From assembly GCA_033439265.1 (NCBI GenBank), contig JAVTVX010000011.1, positions 11,966,590-12,030,589 on the forward strand: 64,000 nucleotides of DNA, read 5' to 3'. Under the pieces are notes generated by a model. The model ran no database searches. It saw nothing but the letters and a program-made list of their open reading frames with translations, and was not told where the DNA came from. The stretch is from Dillenia suffruticosa (Eukaryota; Streptophyta; Magnoliopsida; Dilleniales; Dilleniaceae). This document shows, piece by piece, positions 49,001-61,170 of this stretch; position 1 is the first letter of the stretch, and every line of letters starts with the position of its first letter. The translations under genes and the position numbers were made by a program.

Positions 49001-49699
49001 GTGACCTTAAGGTTACGGGTTCGAGGTGTGGAAACAGTTTCTTTGCAAAAATGTAAGGGAAATATGGCGTAAATATACGTTCATTCTTCCCCTACCCCCA
49101 CATTAAGCTGGGGAGCAATTTGTGCACGGGTTGAGCCCTTATTTAGCGTAGGAATGTGAACTCCCACAAATTTGTTAGGAACACCACTCTTTTCTTCAAA
49201 TTTCATGTACCAAAAAATTTTGACCATCACATGACATTAGAGAATTTCTACTTGTTGTGATATTGGGGCATATTGATATTGTTTACATGTTTAAATAAAT
49301 AAATAAATGAGTCATTTTGATGGAGATCTCTTTATACCACAGAGGAAGCAAATCTCTAGAGCTAATCTTTAGAAATTTGATTTCTGTTTCTATGTGTTTG
49401 TATGTTTGGTTAGGTACCTTTTTGTCCGGTGGAGGTTGAACGTATCAAATATGTTTGTAGTTCTTGGTGAAACTGGGGACACTGATCATGAGGAGCTGAT
49501 ATCTGGAACACACAAGACTGTAATCATAAAAGGGTTGGTGGATAAAGGTTCTGAGGATCTACTTAGATCAGCAGGAAGTCATCAAAAAGAAGACATTGCC
49601 CCTGGAGAAAGCCCGCTGGTTGCTTATGCAAGTTCATCAGAAGCAGAAAATGTCGCGCAGGCTTTAAGGGATGTTGCAGCATCTGCTTCTGCAATGTAA
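42628..49699 (+). CDS. SPS: Sucrose-phosphate synthase (EC 2.4.1.14), 12 exons, complete
   Basis: Exons: 42628-42909, 44277-44509, 45086-45149, 45230-45922, 46274-46399, 46487-46618, 46700-46876, 46964-47017, 47105-47167, 47280-48227, 48311-48438, 49414-49699. All are GT-AG with consistent phases, totalling 3186 nt or 1061 aa, the usual length for plant SPS. The enzyme makes sucrose-6-phosphate from UDP-glucose and fructose-6-phosphate in the cytosol. The N-terminus has the family [11 protein letters not shown] start. The GT-B domain shows DTGGQ (189-193), [17 protein letters not shown] and the GT4 E-x7-E motif (E579...E587, EPFGLTLIE). From about residue 770 follows the C-terminal sucrose-phosphatase-like domain. 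A phi-x-R-x-x-S site (F147, R149, S152) sits where spinach Ser158 lies. The [11 protein letters not shown] linker suggests the family C (SPS4F-like) group, which is inference. No lesions seen. Confidence 0.95.
42911..42930 (+). repeat. (CT)n tract at the start of SPS intron 1
   Basis: CT dinucleotides beginning two bases after the 5' splice site (exon 1 ends at 42909). Complementary to the (GA)n tract at 42590-42627 within the same pre-mRNA. Confidence 0.9.
43016..43057 (+). repeat. (CT)n tract in SPS intron 1
   Basis: About 42 bp of CT/TTCTCT repeats, a second pyrimidine tract complementary to the leader (GA)n. The rest of intron 1 (42910-44276) shows nothing recognisable. Confidence 0.9.
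48966..49145 (+). mobile_element. Au-type SINE in SPS intron 11
   Basis: A tRNA-derived short interspersed element of about 180 bp. Its head reads gcaagtcttggtgcaacgg (A-box region), and aaggttacgggttcgaggtg carries a clear pol III B box (GGTTCGA). It continues with gtggaaacag and ttgcaaaaatgtaagggaaa and ends near gcacgggttgagccctt with a short T-run tail. This order matches the Au SINE family of flowering plants as I remember it. The middle is diverged, so it is an old copy. No clear target duplication is seen. Intron 11 spans 48439-49413. Confidence 0.75.
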
Positions 49700-51334
49700 C
49701 ATGGTGGTTGATTGCTCTTATTCTTTTAGGCAATGATGATTGTTCCGTAGGGCTTTTCTTTTCCTCTCATATAAGTACATCTTAAAGCTATAATAGGCAA
49801 AATGATGATGAATGTGACGGCAGTCAAATTGAAGACCCTAAAGCTGATGCTCCATATATAGCGTTGGAGTTCTTAAGCTTGTTTATTGGTATACTAGCTA
49901 ATAAGGGGAAAAAATGTTTATTATGCCTTTTACTTGAATACAATGGATTCCATTGTCACATTCTCTATGTATGCAGGTGTATTTACTATTCTATCTCGTT
50001 GCATTTTGCAGCATTGAACAAAAGAAGCAAATAAATAAAGAAAGACAAAATCCAACAAAAATCACAGCACAAGGTGAAACGCCAACTAAAAGAGTAACAA
50101 TGAATTGCTTTCGGAAGCCGCAGCATTAAGTAAAGGTGGGATTGATGAGTTATGCAAGAGGGATGGAGGATTGTACTATATTTGCTTATTGTAAAGGGGT
50201 GTTACTGATGGACAATCTAACTTAATGAATAAAAGTATTAGGTCATAACAAAGAGCATATCACTCATCACATTTCAAGTGTAGATATTAAATATCCAATA
50301 CAAAAGGTTCTTTGAAGAAGACTTAAATTTTAAAGGGTTGGTATAGTCATATTTATGATTTTGATTTTTCCTTTTAGGGACAACAAAAATTGGACGTAAT
50401 TGTGAGAGTGAAGAAAGAAGAAAAGACTCTTCGAATTGGTATTAAGTGAGGTGCCCGAGCTTCACTGCAAGAGTCATGCCAGTTTCATGGCTACATTGAG
50501 AATTCAAAAATTATATATTCCATGCTAAAATCCTTTTATTCTAGTTAACTAATACACACAGAAAAAGTCACGGCTGCGGCAAACTTGGTAAAAGTACCAA
50601 TGGGCTCCCAAATATGCCCTCAAATATTAATTTTATCATCTTTTTGGTTGAACATGGACAATGTGGCAAGGTCCCCCATTTCAACAACTAACAGACGAGA
50701 AAATAATTTCTCAAATAAATTTTCAAAATTCATTTGGGAAAGAAAGTATATCTTTGGTTGAAACTACAATTTTGATATTTATAAAATTTAATAATATTTT
50801 AGTGGGAAATGTCATCAAATTCCGACATACACACACATATATATAGATATAATATAAACATTAGGCTGCGCCAAAAACTTTATTAGCTGATGACGGACCA
50901 AAAGAATGCTCCTCTTGTGCAAATATACCCATAGGAGTTGGCTACAAGTATCACATATTTTGGGGGGGGGGGGGGGAGTTCAATAATTCATTAGACTTTG
51001 TACAATGATCACCCTACTTCTTAAGGCTGACATAGGATGCATTTGTCCTGCACAAGATCACCCACTATACATATTGATTATATCTCAAGAACAGGTGCAA
51101 ACAGACAAACCAGTTGAAGATGAATAATCATCTCTCAAGCAACCATTAGATTGCTAATACTTGATTAATTGAAGGTGAATCGTTGAGATAAACTGTGTCC
51201 TTCTCAGAAGGAACCTCTAACTGCAAGAAACCAGGAGGTCTAGGAGGTATGATTCATATTTACTTTGTCTGATTATTGTCAAAAAAAAAAATGTTCTAAA
51301 TACACAGAAATAGCTCTACTCACAATTCCTACCC
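49700..51334. other. SPS 3' region and intergenic sequence
   Basis: The first few hundred bases should hold the SPS 3' UTR; aataaataaa at about 50029-50038 is a possible poly(A) signal. A G homopolymer of about 17 bases lies at 50961-50977. No gene is recognised. This interval is also where the TAZ2 exon of the minus-strand HAC relic would be expected, and I could not find it. Confidence 0.5.
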
Positions 51335-52669
51335 TTGTCCACTCCGAGCTTCTTTGGTTTCAATCCCCTGATCTGCCATGGATATAACTTGAGTCAAGTC
51401 ATGAACATGATCGCCACTACCTTTTCTCAAGTGGCATTGAGGAAAGACATCTATTTTTCTGCAAACTTTACTTTGCCAAGCATGGCCCACCCCAGTGTTA
51501 ACTTGGCAGATATTGTGTTCGCCTTTTTTGATAGTGATAATGGGTTGTGGAGATGGTAGAGGATCATCATAGTAGAGTGCTTGGCTCGGCGAAGTGAATC
51601 AAACTGATAATGGTTTTGCTGACAGAAGGTCAAGAAAGCAAGCCTGTCGTCAAATAGCTCATTCTCTATGTTTTTATCTTTATCATCAGTATCCAAGGGC
51701 ACCTCGTCCACCAGAAACTGACCACATCAATAGAGAACAATTCTGTTAATTAAGCAATCAAAGATGGATATTAGTTTTCCGCTGGTACTTGTTCAAGGAA
51801 AGTCCATGCTGGATTAAATTTTGTATCATCTTACCTCCGAAAGAACATGTTTGTCCCCATGCTCAATGGTGTGCTTGCTTTCCCCAGACTCATTTAACCC
51901 CGCTTTATGGCATCTGATATACAAGAAATAGCACAAAGTGAGTTGGCAAATCCTCTAATCACTGTTGCAAAATCTGCAACAAATACTTTTAGCAAACAAC
52001 GATCTGGGCAACAAATTACTCACATGATGGTCAACTATAGGAGAATCAAATGCGAAGCAAAAGATAAATGGTCATTGATATCAACTTAATTTATGTGCTA
52101 TGCAGAGGGGTATATCTCAACCCAAGCCATTTTACAATCCTTGTTGAAGGTTCTACGGTGCAACTTCCCTGCAAGTGCTGCGGTCAATATTTGAGTTGTT
52201 ACATATGGGAGATGTGGTATGATGGATTGATATGTCTATTGACAATTTGGAGCACATGAGAGTAAATTCCTCTGGCACCCCTTAAAGTACCTGGTTTGCT
52301 TGCAAAGGTGTTTGTATGGTTTGATGAAAATGAGAAGCAAAACACACTTGATGTTATGTGTAAGGTTGAAATAACTTGAGACCAGGAATTTCTTTTGTTG
52401 TTTTATTTAATACCAGTTACTGTGCACGTGCTATGCATGTCATAAGCACGTGGAAGAAATTTCTTTTTTCATTTTGAATGATTCATTGTTATCACGAGAA
52501 ACAAACTTTAGCTGGAAATAATTTAAACTAGTAAAGTGATGTTTGTTTAGTAGGATTAAGAATTAACAGATTGCGAATGATACCCAATTTCAGTCTTCTT
52601 GCATGTTTGAAAATCTCGATCTATTTCGAAATATGAATAAGTAGGAATCACCATTCTAATATAGGGGTG

Positions 52670-53350
52670 AAATAAAAGGAAATTCACTCTTTTTTGCACT
52701 CTTTTTCTTAAAGAAAACTTCCTCTCTCTCTCTCTCTCTACAGAATGATAATATCTTTTTAAATATTCACTCCCTCTCTTCAAAAGTGAATCACTCTATA
52801 AATTTTCACTCTTCATCTCCTCTCTCTTAAAAAAATAGTAATTAAAAAAAAAAGATCACTCTCTCTGTTCTCCTTGTCTTTCTACAAAGATCATTCACTT
52901 TCTCTTTCTTAAAATTTCTCTCCTCTTTTTATATATATATATAAAAAATTTCTCTCTGAAGATTTACACTGCCTCCCCTGTTTCTCTCCAGAAAGGTGTC
53001 ACAATTCTCTCTGTAACCCCTCTCTCTACTTTCACTCATTCTCTTAAAAACGTCACAGTCCCCTTTCTCTATCACTACAAAAAATTAAACCCACTCTTTA
53101 AAAATTCAGGTCCTCTCTCCTTCTTCTCTATCTACATATATATACTCCCAAAAAAAATCATTTTCAATGAAAATTAACTTTCCCACTACAAAAATTTACT
53201 CTTTCTCTCCATTTCTCTCTCTACAAATGTTATTCATGCTCTCCGAGAAATAATTCTCACTCTCCCCACCCTCTGTAAAAATTCACTATCTTCTCCTCCT
53301 CCCTCTACCAAAATTGACTCTCTTTGCCAAAAATCACTCTCTTATCATAA
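52670..53350. repeat. Pyrimidine-rich degenerate minisatellite in a HAC-relic intron
   Basis: About 680 bp in which pieces such as ttcactctctctcc and ctctctctacaaaaatt recur roughly every 35-60 bp with heavy variation. It lies in the 3.6-kb intron between exons 55522-55661 and 51835-51913. Confidence 0.75.
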
Positions 53351-53639
53351 TTCATTTTGTTATGTGGAATGAGAAGAATGATTGATAATGTGGTATGATT
53401 TTAGTTCAAGGATATGCCATGCCAACTGCCATTACCAGAAAGCTATCTCATAGGACTACCAAAAGTGTCAAGCAGCCATGGGCCCTTCATAGTCCCAAGA
53501 GTAAAAATTTCATCATTTATTTAATATAGGTTTAGTTTTCAAGTTATCAAACAGGTCTGTATATAGTTCACATCTAATATGGAATACTAAAATATTTTTG
53601 TTGATTTAACCCTTTTTTTTTCTGAATATGGTAGACAAA

Positions 53640-54550
53640 GATGACAACATGGTAGACAAAGATGACAACAATTGTCATCGAAATTTCCCTCCCTCAAGAA
53701 TTTGAAGGGCAAAATTAAGAAAAGTGATAAGCACAGGAAGAAGAAAGTAAAAGCCTTGAGTGAGATAAATTTAGAGAACAATACTGCAAGGAGTTTAAAA
53801 TTTTCCAAGAAAGAGAAGTGCAAAGCCATATCCTAAGAGGATTTTTCAATTTTTCACAAGGAGATCATCATGAACATTGAAAGGCTTAAAGATGCTATGA
53901 AATCATAGGTGATTGATAAAATAGTGGGTGAAGAAATTCATAGAGCTATTTTCAGTTCTTGATGGTATGCGGTGTGGGATTTTCTTTCGAAATGGTACTT
54001 TTGGTCTCCTGCAGGTCCTGGTGGTGTTGATGGTGAGTGTGTGTGTGTTTGCATCTTCCAGGGATGCTTTTGGGCCATGGTTCTGTTTTATTTAGGATTA
54101 TTATCGTTTTCCCTATTAGGCTTTGGAGTTTAGTTGTGCAGCATGTGGGCCTTTGTTGTTGAAGAGCATCTTGTGGTTTTACGTTTTTAAACAATTATTT
54201 TTTTTGTTTCCCTAGACTTGGTCTACCACCGAATATTCAAAACTTTGTTCTGACTAATTTTGGTCGAACTGTTGTCGGGTTCCAATAGGGAGAGAACTCT
54301 TCCAATGTTGTTTTTATTACTACCAAGATTCGAATTCCGATTCTTAGTATGGGTGCTGATACTCTTCCCACTATATCAACAAAATGTTGATACGTTTTTA
54401 AACAACGGTGCTCTTGCTGGGGGATATGGTTTGATTGTGCTTTGTAGTTCGGTGTTGCACGCTCCTCTTCTTGGAAGCCTTTTGTTCCCATTTTCACCAT
54501 TATTAATAAACTCTTTTGCAAATGAAGAAAAGATTTAAAAAAAAAAAAAG
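53640..54550 (+). mobile_element. Possible non-LTR retrotransposon (LINE) fragment
   Basis: A plus-strand stretch inside the same HAC-relic intron. The left part (53700-53950) has a Lys-rich frame with stops. The right part is a GT/T-rich 3' UTR-like sequence ending in attaataaactcttttgc, a short spacer and 13 A residues (54537-54549). The oligo(A) end and its orientation suggest the 3' end of a LINE. No reverse transcriptase or endonuclease motif is seen, so this is weak. Confidence 0.3.
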
Positions 54551-57500
54551 ATCAATGATGATATTAATAATAAAGCAAAAGAAAAACATAGAAACAACAA
54601 TAACAACCACAAAATAAGGAAAACCACAAACAATGCCACAACTACAATGAAAGTAACAATTACTATAGCATGACAACATGAAGACAAACAGAAGAGCGGA
54701 CAGCTGGAAAAAAAATGCAATATTTTCATCACTTACAGGAAAAGGAAAAAGAATAAGATAATTAAGTTGGGTTGAAAGTAAACTCAACTTTACACACCCA
54801 TGCCTGGAAAAATCAGAGAAAGAGCATACACCCACACCCAGATAAAAAACTGAGAAAACTGATGTCTAAGAGAGATAGACGGAGATGGAGCATTGATGGA
54901 AGAAGACGTTAAGTTTGCCTCGGATAAAGAGCGAAAAGTTTCATTGGTTTATTATTTTCTATACCTTTTTTTTAAAATAAGTTATTGTTTTACAATTGTT
55001 AGTTTTATATAAATTTAGAACTCTAAATTAGAAGAGTTGGGTAGAAAATGAAAATGAGAAAACACATTTTTCTTTTGCATATGTTATATAGATAGATAAA
55101 AATATAGGCATAGATATAGACTAGAATGACAATCAACAACAATAATAATAACAACAACAGCAGAGATCCAAGAAAGGATGTCATTGTATTTCCACTATGC
55201 CATCATGTCCTTAGTGGCTTCTAGTTAACCATCTGAGCAGGGAAAAGGTTAACAGAAGCTGTCTTTTTCTCACTGATATGTTGTTAGCTCCATTTAACTC
55301 CAAATATGCCTAAAGCCTCAGCAGAAACAGCAAATCTGTGTGCTTTCCTATTGCCAGCATTAAAACTCGCTTCAACTTCTACAAAAAAATGTGTATCCAA
55401 GAAAATATTGATGCTTGCAGAATATGCGGATAATGGCACAAGGACAGAGGATAAAATGCAGTGGTACGCAAATATAGCAATCCAAACAAATGACAGGGTG
55501 TCAGTTTAGACAAATGGTCACCTTTCACAGAGCTGAATTTTCACACAGAGACTGCAACTCCAACGCTTACCCCTGAGGATCGCTTCATGGCAGTTGGTGC
55601 ATACAAACTGCAAATGGACTACAATAAAGGCTTCCCTCAGGGGTAAAATTGCTTGTCCCAGCTATCAAAAGAAATAGCGAAGAATAAGTTATTCCTATAG
55701 TAAATAGGTAAAATGCTTAAAAATACAATTATCATATAGCTGCAATCCTATTTACTAAAGAAAGTTGTATAATTACTAAAGAAGTGCAATTATTGCCGAA
55801 AATTTTTGACGCTGAAGATTCCATCAAAAGGATTTAAAGAAAGTTGTATATCCAGCATCTGGAGTTGGCTACAAAAGAGTATGGGATCCAAATAGTCTAG
55901 AAGAAGAAAAACAACAAAAAGGAAAATAAGAGAGAAATGATTCTCCATCCACTGCAGCAAAATTATATATCAAAATTATATGTCATAATAAATTGCAAGA
56001 TGCATACTTTCTAGGTGGCTGAAATAAAACTATAAGGTCAAATAGAAAAACAAAATATGATGATATTCACATCGGAGTTCAAAGGAAAATTTTCCAGCTG
56101 GAGATTTACCTCCTGCATTAGCATGATATCTTTGATTGTATTACTTGAAGAATTAGTGTGCCCCAAGGATTTCAAAATTCTCTTAGTCACTGATTTATCC
56201 ATCTTCTTGTGCACTCTTTGGCTTTCTTGTCCAAATTTTTTAATCATTTTCTCTGCTTTACCTGACCAATAAACACCATAGAAATGTGGCAAACGAGCCG
56301 CTGTTACCTTGAAGTTGCAATCACCATTTCAAACAAAGAAGTGATCATATATGTTAGTTATATCAACAACTATATCTTCTTCGGATGCCTTTTTTAACAT
56401 TGTTTGATACCTGCACAAATTTTAAATCCACCAGTCAAGAACATGTGAAGACATATGGAATAACGTGTGGTGCCACGGAGCCCATATTGGTTTTGCCACA
56501 GGGTTCTTGGACCTGATCATTTCTCTTGGGACCTCTACTTTGGCCTAAAATGGTGCTTGAAGGTCATGTTCATCAGTATGTACATCTACACATGAGAGAG
56601 AGAGAGAGGGGGGGGGGAGAATCTCATACCATTGTCTCAACTTTTCAGGCTTTGGTGTTTTCTGAGTAGGGATGGCAGTATAAAATATAATCTTCTCCTT
56701 TTAAAGAAGGGCAGGCCCATATATGACAGGTTGTGAAACCTCTCTTCTTGCAATAATCAAGGTAACCAATCTGACAAAAATGTATAATCACATGATTGCT
56801 TCAGTAAAGCTAAGGTCCTCAAATAGTTGATAAAAAATCAAACAAATAATAGAAGAAACAAAGTACCAATATTTCGTGATAAACTAATGTATGAAAAGAC
56901 TTTCCAGTCACTTTCTGTTGCAGGCCTGAAATACTTTACAGAATCGAGATACAATATGTAAACACAGCATTGGTTTGGATATCTGCAGTCTGATCCAAAT
57001 TCCTGAACATACATTCCAAACAGACAGACATCGACCCCTTCAATATTCTGGAATAAAAGAATCACCTAAGCAAAGAAATAATTTTGTCAGTTTCCTCCCA
57101 GAAATAGGCACGATGCAGGAATCCCTTGAATTTCCGTTTAATCTCCCATGAGGTTTCTGAAATAATAGATGCACTAATTTATTTAGCCATATGGTCATAC
57201 AAAGAGCATTTCTGCTAAAGGTCAAGCCTCAAATTACCTTTCAAAGGAAGAAATCACTTCACTACCATAATGGAGAACAGTGAAGGCATATCTATCCACC
57301 AAAGGGGTCCAATCTAATTTAGATGTGGAGATAGGTTTGTGACAATACAATATGTCATGCTTAGGATAAGAAACTTGAGCTGGAATTCCAGCCAATAAAC
57401 TGAAATACCGCCCCCTCCCCCCCCCCAAAAAACAAAAAAACAACAAAACACCTTTTCCATGGGTTCATTCATATATGAAATGACCAACCTTTGAATTGTA

Positions 57501-59759
57501 CGGGAATTCTGGTGGATAATTCTGGTCACCATACATTTCTGAAAACAAATTGTCCACTTTTAATAGTTGGTCAACAGATGATACCATATGCACTGTAAGA
57601 TCTTCAGCCGCTGGTACCTGAAAGACAATTGCACACGTGTCAACACCAAGCAGCTAGATTAGATGTTCAAGCACAAAAGGATCAACTTTGTTTTATAATA
57701 CACGTCAATAATGTGGCCAGGAGAGGTTTTTGCAACAAGCTTTACACAGTCCAATGTTACCCATTATACAAATGAAATGACATAGCTGATAATATGGAAC
57801 GAAACATACACTAGCAACCAGTACAACATATGAATGCAAAAGGCATAAAATCATAAGAAATTTGTGCTTTTCTTTCTCTAGCATGTGCCTTTCTTTTCTA
57901 TTACGCCAAAATTCAATTGACATTAGGTAATGAGACTAATTGTATTCCATATTCATCAATACTTTGTCTTTACTTAGAGTACAAGGCAACTTGTGATGGA
58001 TAAATACAGAGATACACACACAAAAGGTTGTGCACCAAAAAAAAATGCATAAACATCCATTGAGGCATTTTGGGATAGAGATCATACCTCATCAAGGTCT
58101 TTTACTGCAACACTTGCTCTCTTCTCCCTCACTTGGTCTAGATGCCTAAAAACCCTTTGCTCTATGTGATCACTAAGCATCGCTCTTGGAAGATGTTTTG
58201 CACCAAAACCATCCATCTGAATGAAAGTGCGCTTTCCTTCTTCTCTTTCTTCTAGGTGGCACTCTGGACAAATGTAGTCAGCTTTCCCTTCCAAATCTAA
58301 TCTTTGGTTGTAAAGAGCACATATCTGGTGTTGCCACCTCTTACACTTATCACATTGAACCCACTGCAAGACCATAGTAACAGAACACAGTGAATGACTT
58401 GCAATGTTAACTAGTTGATCAAAGAAAACGACAGAAACTTCACTGTTTAAGATCAAATCTAAACTTCAAATTTTAAGAATTTGTCTCAAGGAAGAGCAGA
58501 AAATCAGATAATGAAATTATTTTGCTTACCGATTCTTCAGTTTGTTCATCATTCTTCTTCTTTACTAGCTTTGCTTTCGAGATACTCAACCCACAAATTG
58601 TGATATTCTCTTTGAACAACTTATAGCATGAGGCACAAAAACAGTATTTTGAACTATTTTCCTCATTTACACAGTAATAACACTTATTGGGCCTAACGTG
58701 AGCACCACAAGATAAGCAATATATAGATGATGGGACAAAGAAAAACTTGTTTCTAGAACACAATGAGCAGGAGGTTGTTTCCAGCATATTTTCATCTTTT
58801 CCACTGAAGGGGCCAACCTGCACCAGAGAAGGTTTAAGTTCATATCAATGGTAGTTATGCTCATCTCAAAGTTTGGAGCAATTATATATATTCAAAAAAT
58901 AAAATAAAATAAAATACAAATTTCCTTATGGTAAAATAAATTATGATGCCCATTGATTGGCCTCTTGGATACAAAAATAAAATAAAAAAGAAACTTTCAA
59001 GGCTTGACTCCTAAATTTATTTACGAGATACAGAAGGACTAATCAAATAAACATTGGAACTTTTTCATCAGTTAGTCTCCAACAAGATGGCTAGCAAAAA
59101 AAAACTCTGATCTAACATTGGCGAACTGTTGTCTAAAATTCATGCATCTGCAATTTCTTATTTCTTTCAGTAGTCAATTACTATTTTTATGTAGAATTAC
59201 GTCACAACTGAAGAAACCATGAGGGGCTGCATTACTGACAGAGAGGCAATCAGGCAACATCCAGTCAGATCTGGAGAAGAACAATTTTAACACATATGCA
59301 GGTGGCAATAAGAGTAGCCAAAAATATAGTTTAGATGCTAAATACAACTCTTGCTATTTGCTCCAGTACTTATGCAAGAATCTGCCGGTAGACAAGCTAA
59401 CAAAGGAAGAAAACCATGATTTATTTGTTAAAAAAAGCATATACTAACACTGTTAACTTTCGGCAATTAAGCAATGCTGAATAAAATAAAGCAACCTTAG
59501 GCATTTAGTGACTCCATCCTCCAAGGTTCTTCAAGGCCAAAGCATTAAACATTGTCTTAATTGTTAATGAACAACAAACTTAAGCAGTGCAGCGCTTGAT
59601 CAACGAAACAGTCAACAGACATAATAACTAACCTGATTATTCTGCTGCTTGCAAGTTGCTATGTGTTCCTTTATTTGGTCCAGTGTACAAAATTCAATCA
59701 GAGAGACACCCTTTAATTGATTCTCTGGCTCACTCTGACTTTTTCCTGAAATGCCACTG

Positions 59760-61170
59760 CAGTATCATCGATCTGCCTTTTCAGGGAACATGGGAATGTG
59801 CTGGCATCAACTTGCAACTCCTCTGATTTGTGACCATTTATATGCTCTTCAGACAGGATGGGCAGACACTTAGAATTCAATCCACGAGATGCATCTACAA
59901 CATTACTTCCAAAATCCGACAGTGCTTTATCATCAAAGATGTGCTCTTGAAAAGAAGTCGGGCAGCTCTCAGGAAGGATCCTGAGATTAATTGCAATATC
60001 CTCCAGTTTGTAACATAAATCTGGTTCTTTAGACAGAGGATAAACTCTCAGAACTCAATCTACTGGAAAGATCTGCAACTACTGGAGCAATTTTGGTACT
60101 ACTTGCAAAGTCCTCAGATTTGTGACTAATACTTTGCTCTTCAGACAGCTTGGTCGAACTCCCAGCATCTGATCCATAATAATAATCAGGAAGTTCTGCT
60201 GAGACATTGTTACTACTTTCTAAACACATGTTGATGATAGCATCTATACTAAGATCTTGAGAAAGAGAGGACACACACTCAGAAGTTGATCTGAGAGGAA
60301 CCCCTGCAAAATCCTCTCCTTCATGACCACTACTTTGTTCTTCAGACAGAATAGGCAAACACTCTGAACTTAATCCACAAGAATAGTTCATGATTTCAGC
60401 TCCAACACTGGATCTACAAGCAAGATCCATGACCTGTTCACTATGACAAATGAGCTCTTGAGGAAGAGTGGGCAATCTGCCAGAAGTAAATCCAAGAGGA
60501 TCCACTGCAAAATTGGTTGCAACTCCCCTACTTTTCACAGGTCAACAGCATCCTGATTATCTGGAAGTCTAGTCGTAACAATATTTCTACTTCCCAGACA
60601 CATATTCAGCACAAAACTGAGACCTTGAGAAAGAGTGGGCACACTCTCAGAAGTAGATTGGAGAGGAAGCACATTTCTATGACCACTTCGCTCTTCAGAC
60701 AGATCATGCCAACAGTCTAAACTCAACCCACATGAATAATTTGCAACTTCTGCACCAGTGCTGGACTTACAAGCAAGATTCATGTCCTGATTAGCATTAT
60801 AAATGAGCTCTTGAGGAAGAGTTGGTAATGCCTCAGAAGACAAACTGAGAGGATTCACTGCAAAATTGGTTGCAACTTTGCTACTTTTTGTCAGGTCAAC
60901 AACACCCTGGCTACCAAAACCAATAACTTCTTCAGGCAAAACATCTACACACTGAATTCAATCCACAAGAATAGTTTTCTGAATCGGCTCTAATATTGGA
61001 GCTATGACCAATTTTTTTGTCCTGATTATTATTATAAGTGAGGTCTTGTGGAAGAGCAGATAATCTCTCACGAGTAAATCTGAAAGGATCAGCTGCAAAA
61101 TTGGTTGCTTTGCTACTTTTCATAGGGTCCACAATGTCCTGGCTACCAGAAAAAATAATTTCTTCAGGCA
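59760..61170 (-). repeat. Tandem coding repeats in the linker of the HAC-like relic
   Basis: The region after TAZ1 holds at least three diverged copies of a unit whose protein begins K-S-S-K-V-A-T-N-F-A-V and continues LPTLPQEL, NYSCGL and LSEE..SGH. Unit starts fall near 61121, 60895 and 60541 (plus coordinates), so spacings are about 230 and 354 bp. The sub-motif tgctcttcagacag (encoding L-S-E-E/Q) recurs near 59843, 60134, 60337 (one mismatch) and 60687. Copies lie in different reading frames separated by stops. I know of no such repeat in HAC proteins. Confidence 0.8.

Noticed and set aside
50961-50977. G homopolymer run as a possible G-quadruplex
   Set aside because: A plain mononucleotide run; nothing links it to a gene or regulatory role.
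57234-57532. Minus-strand frames between two HAC exons, one with an ILYCH string
   Set aside because: The GT-AG intron 57066-57488 joins adjacent HAC blocks in phase; the genuine YILYCHP lies in exon 56630-56770.
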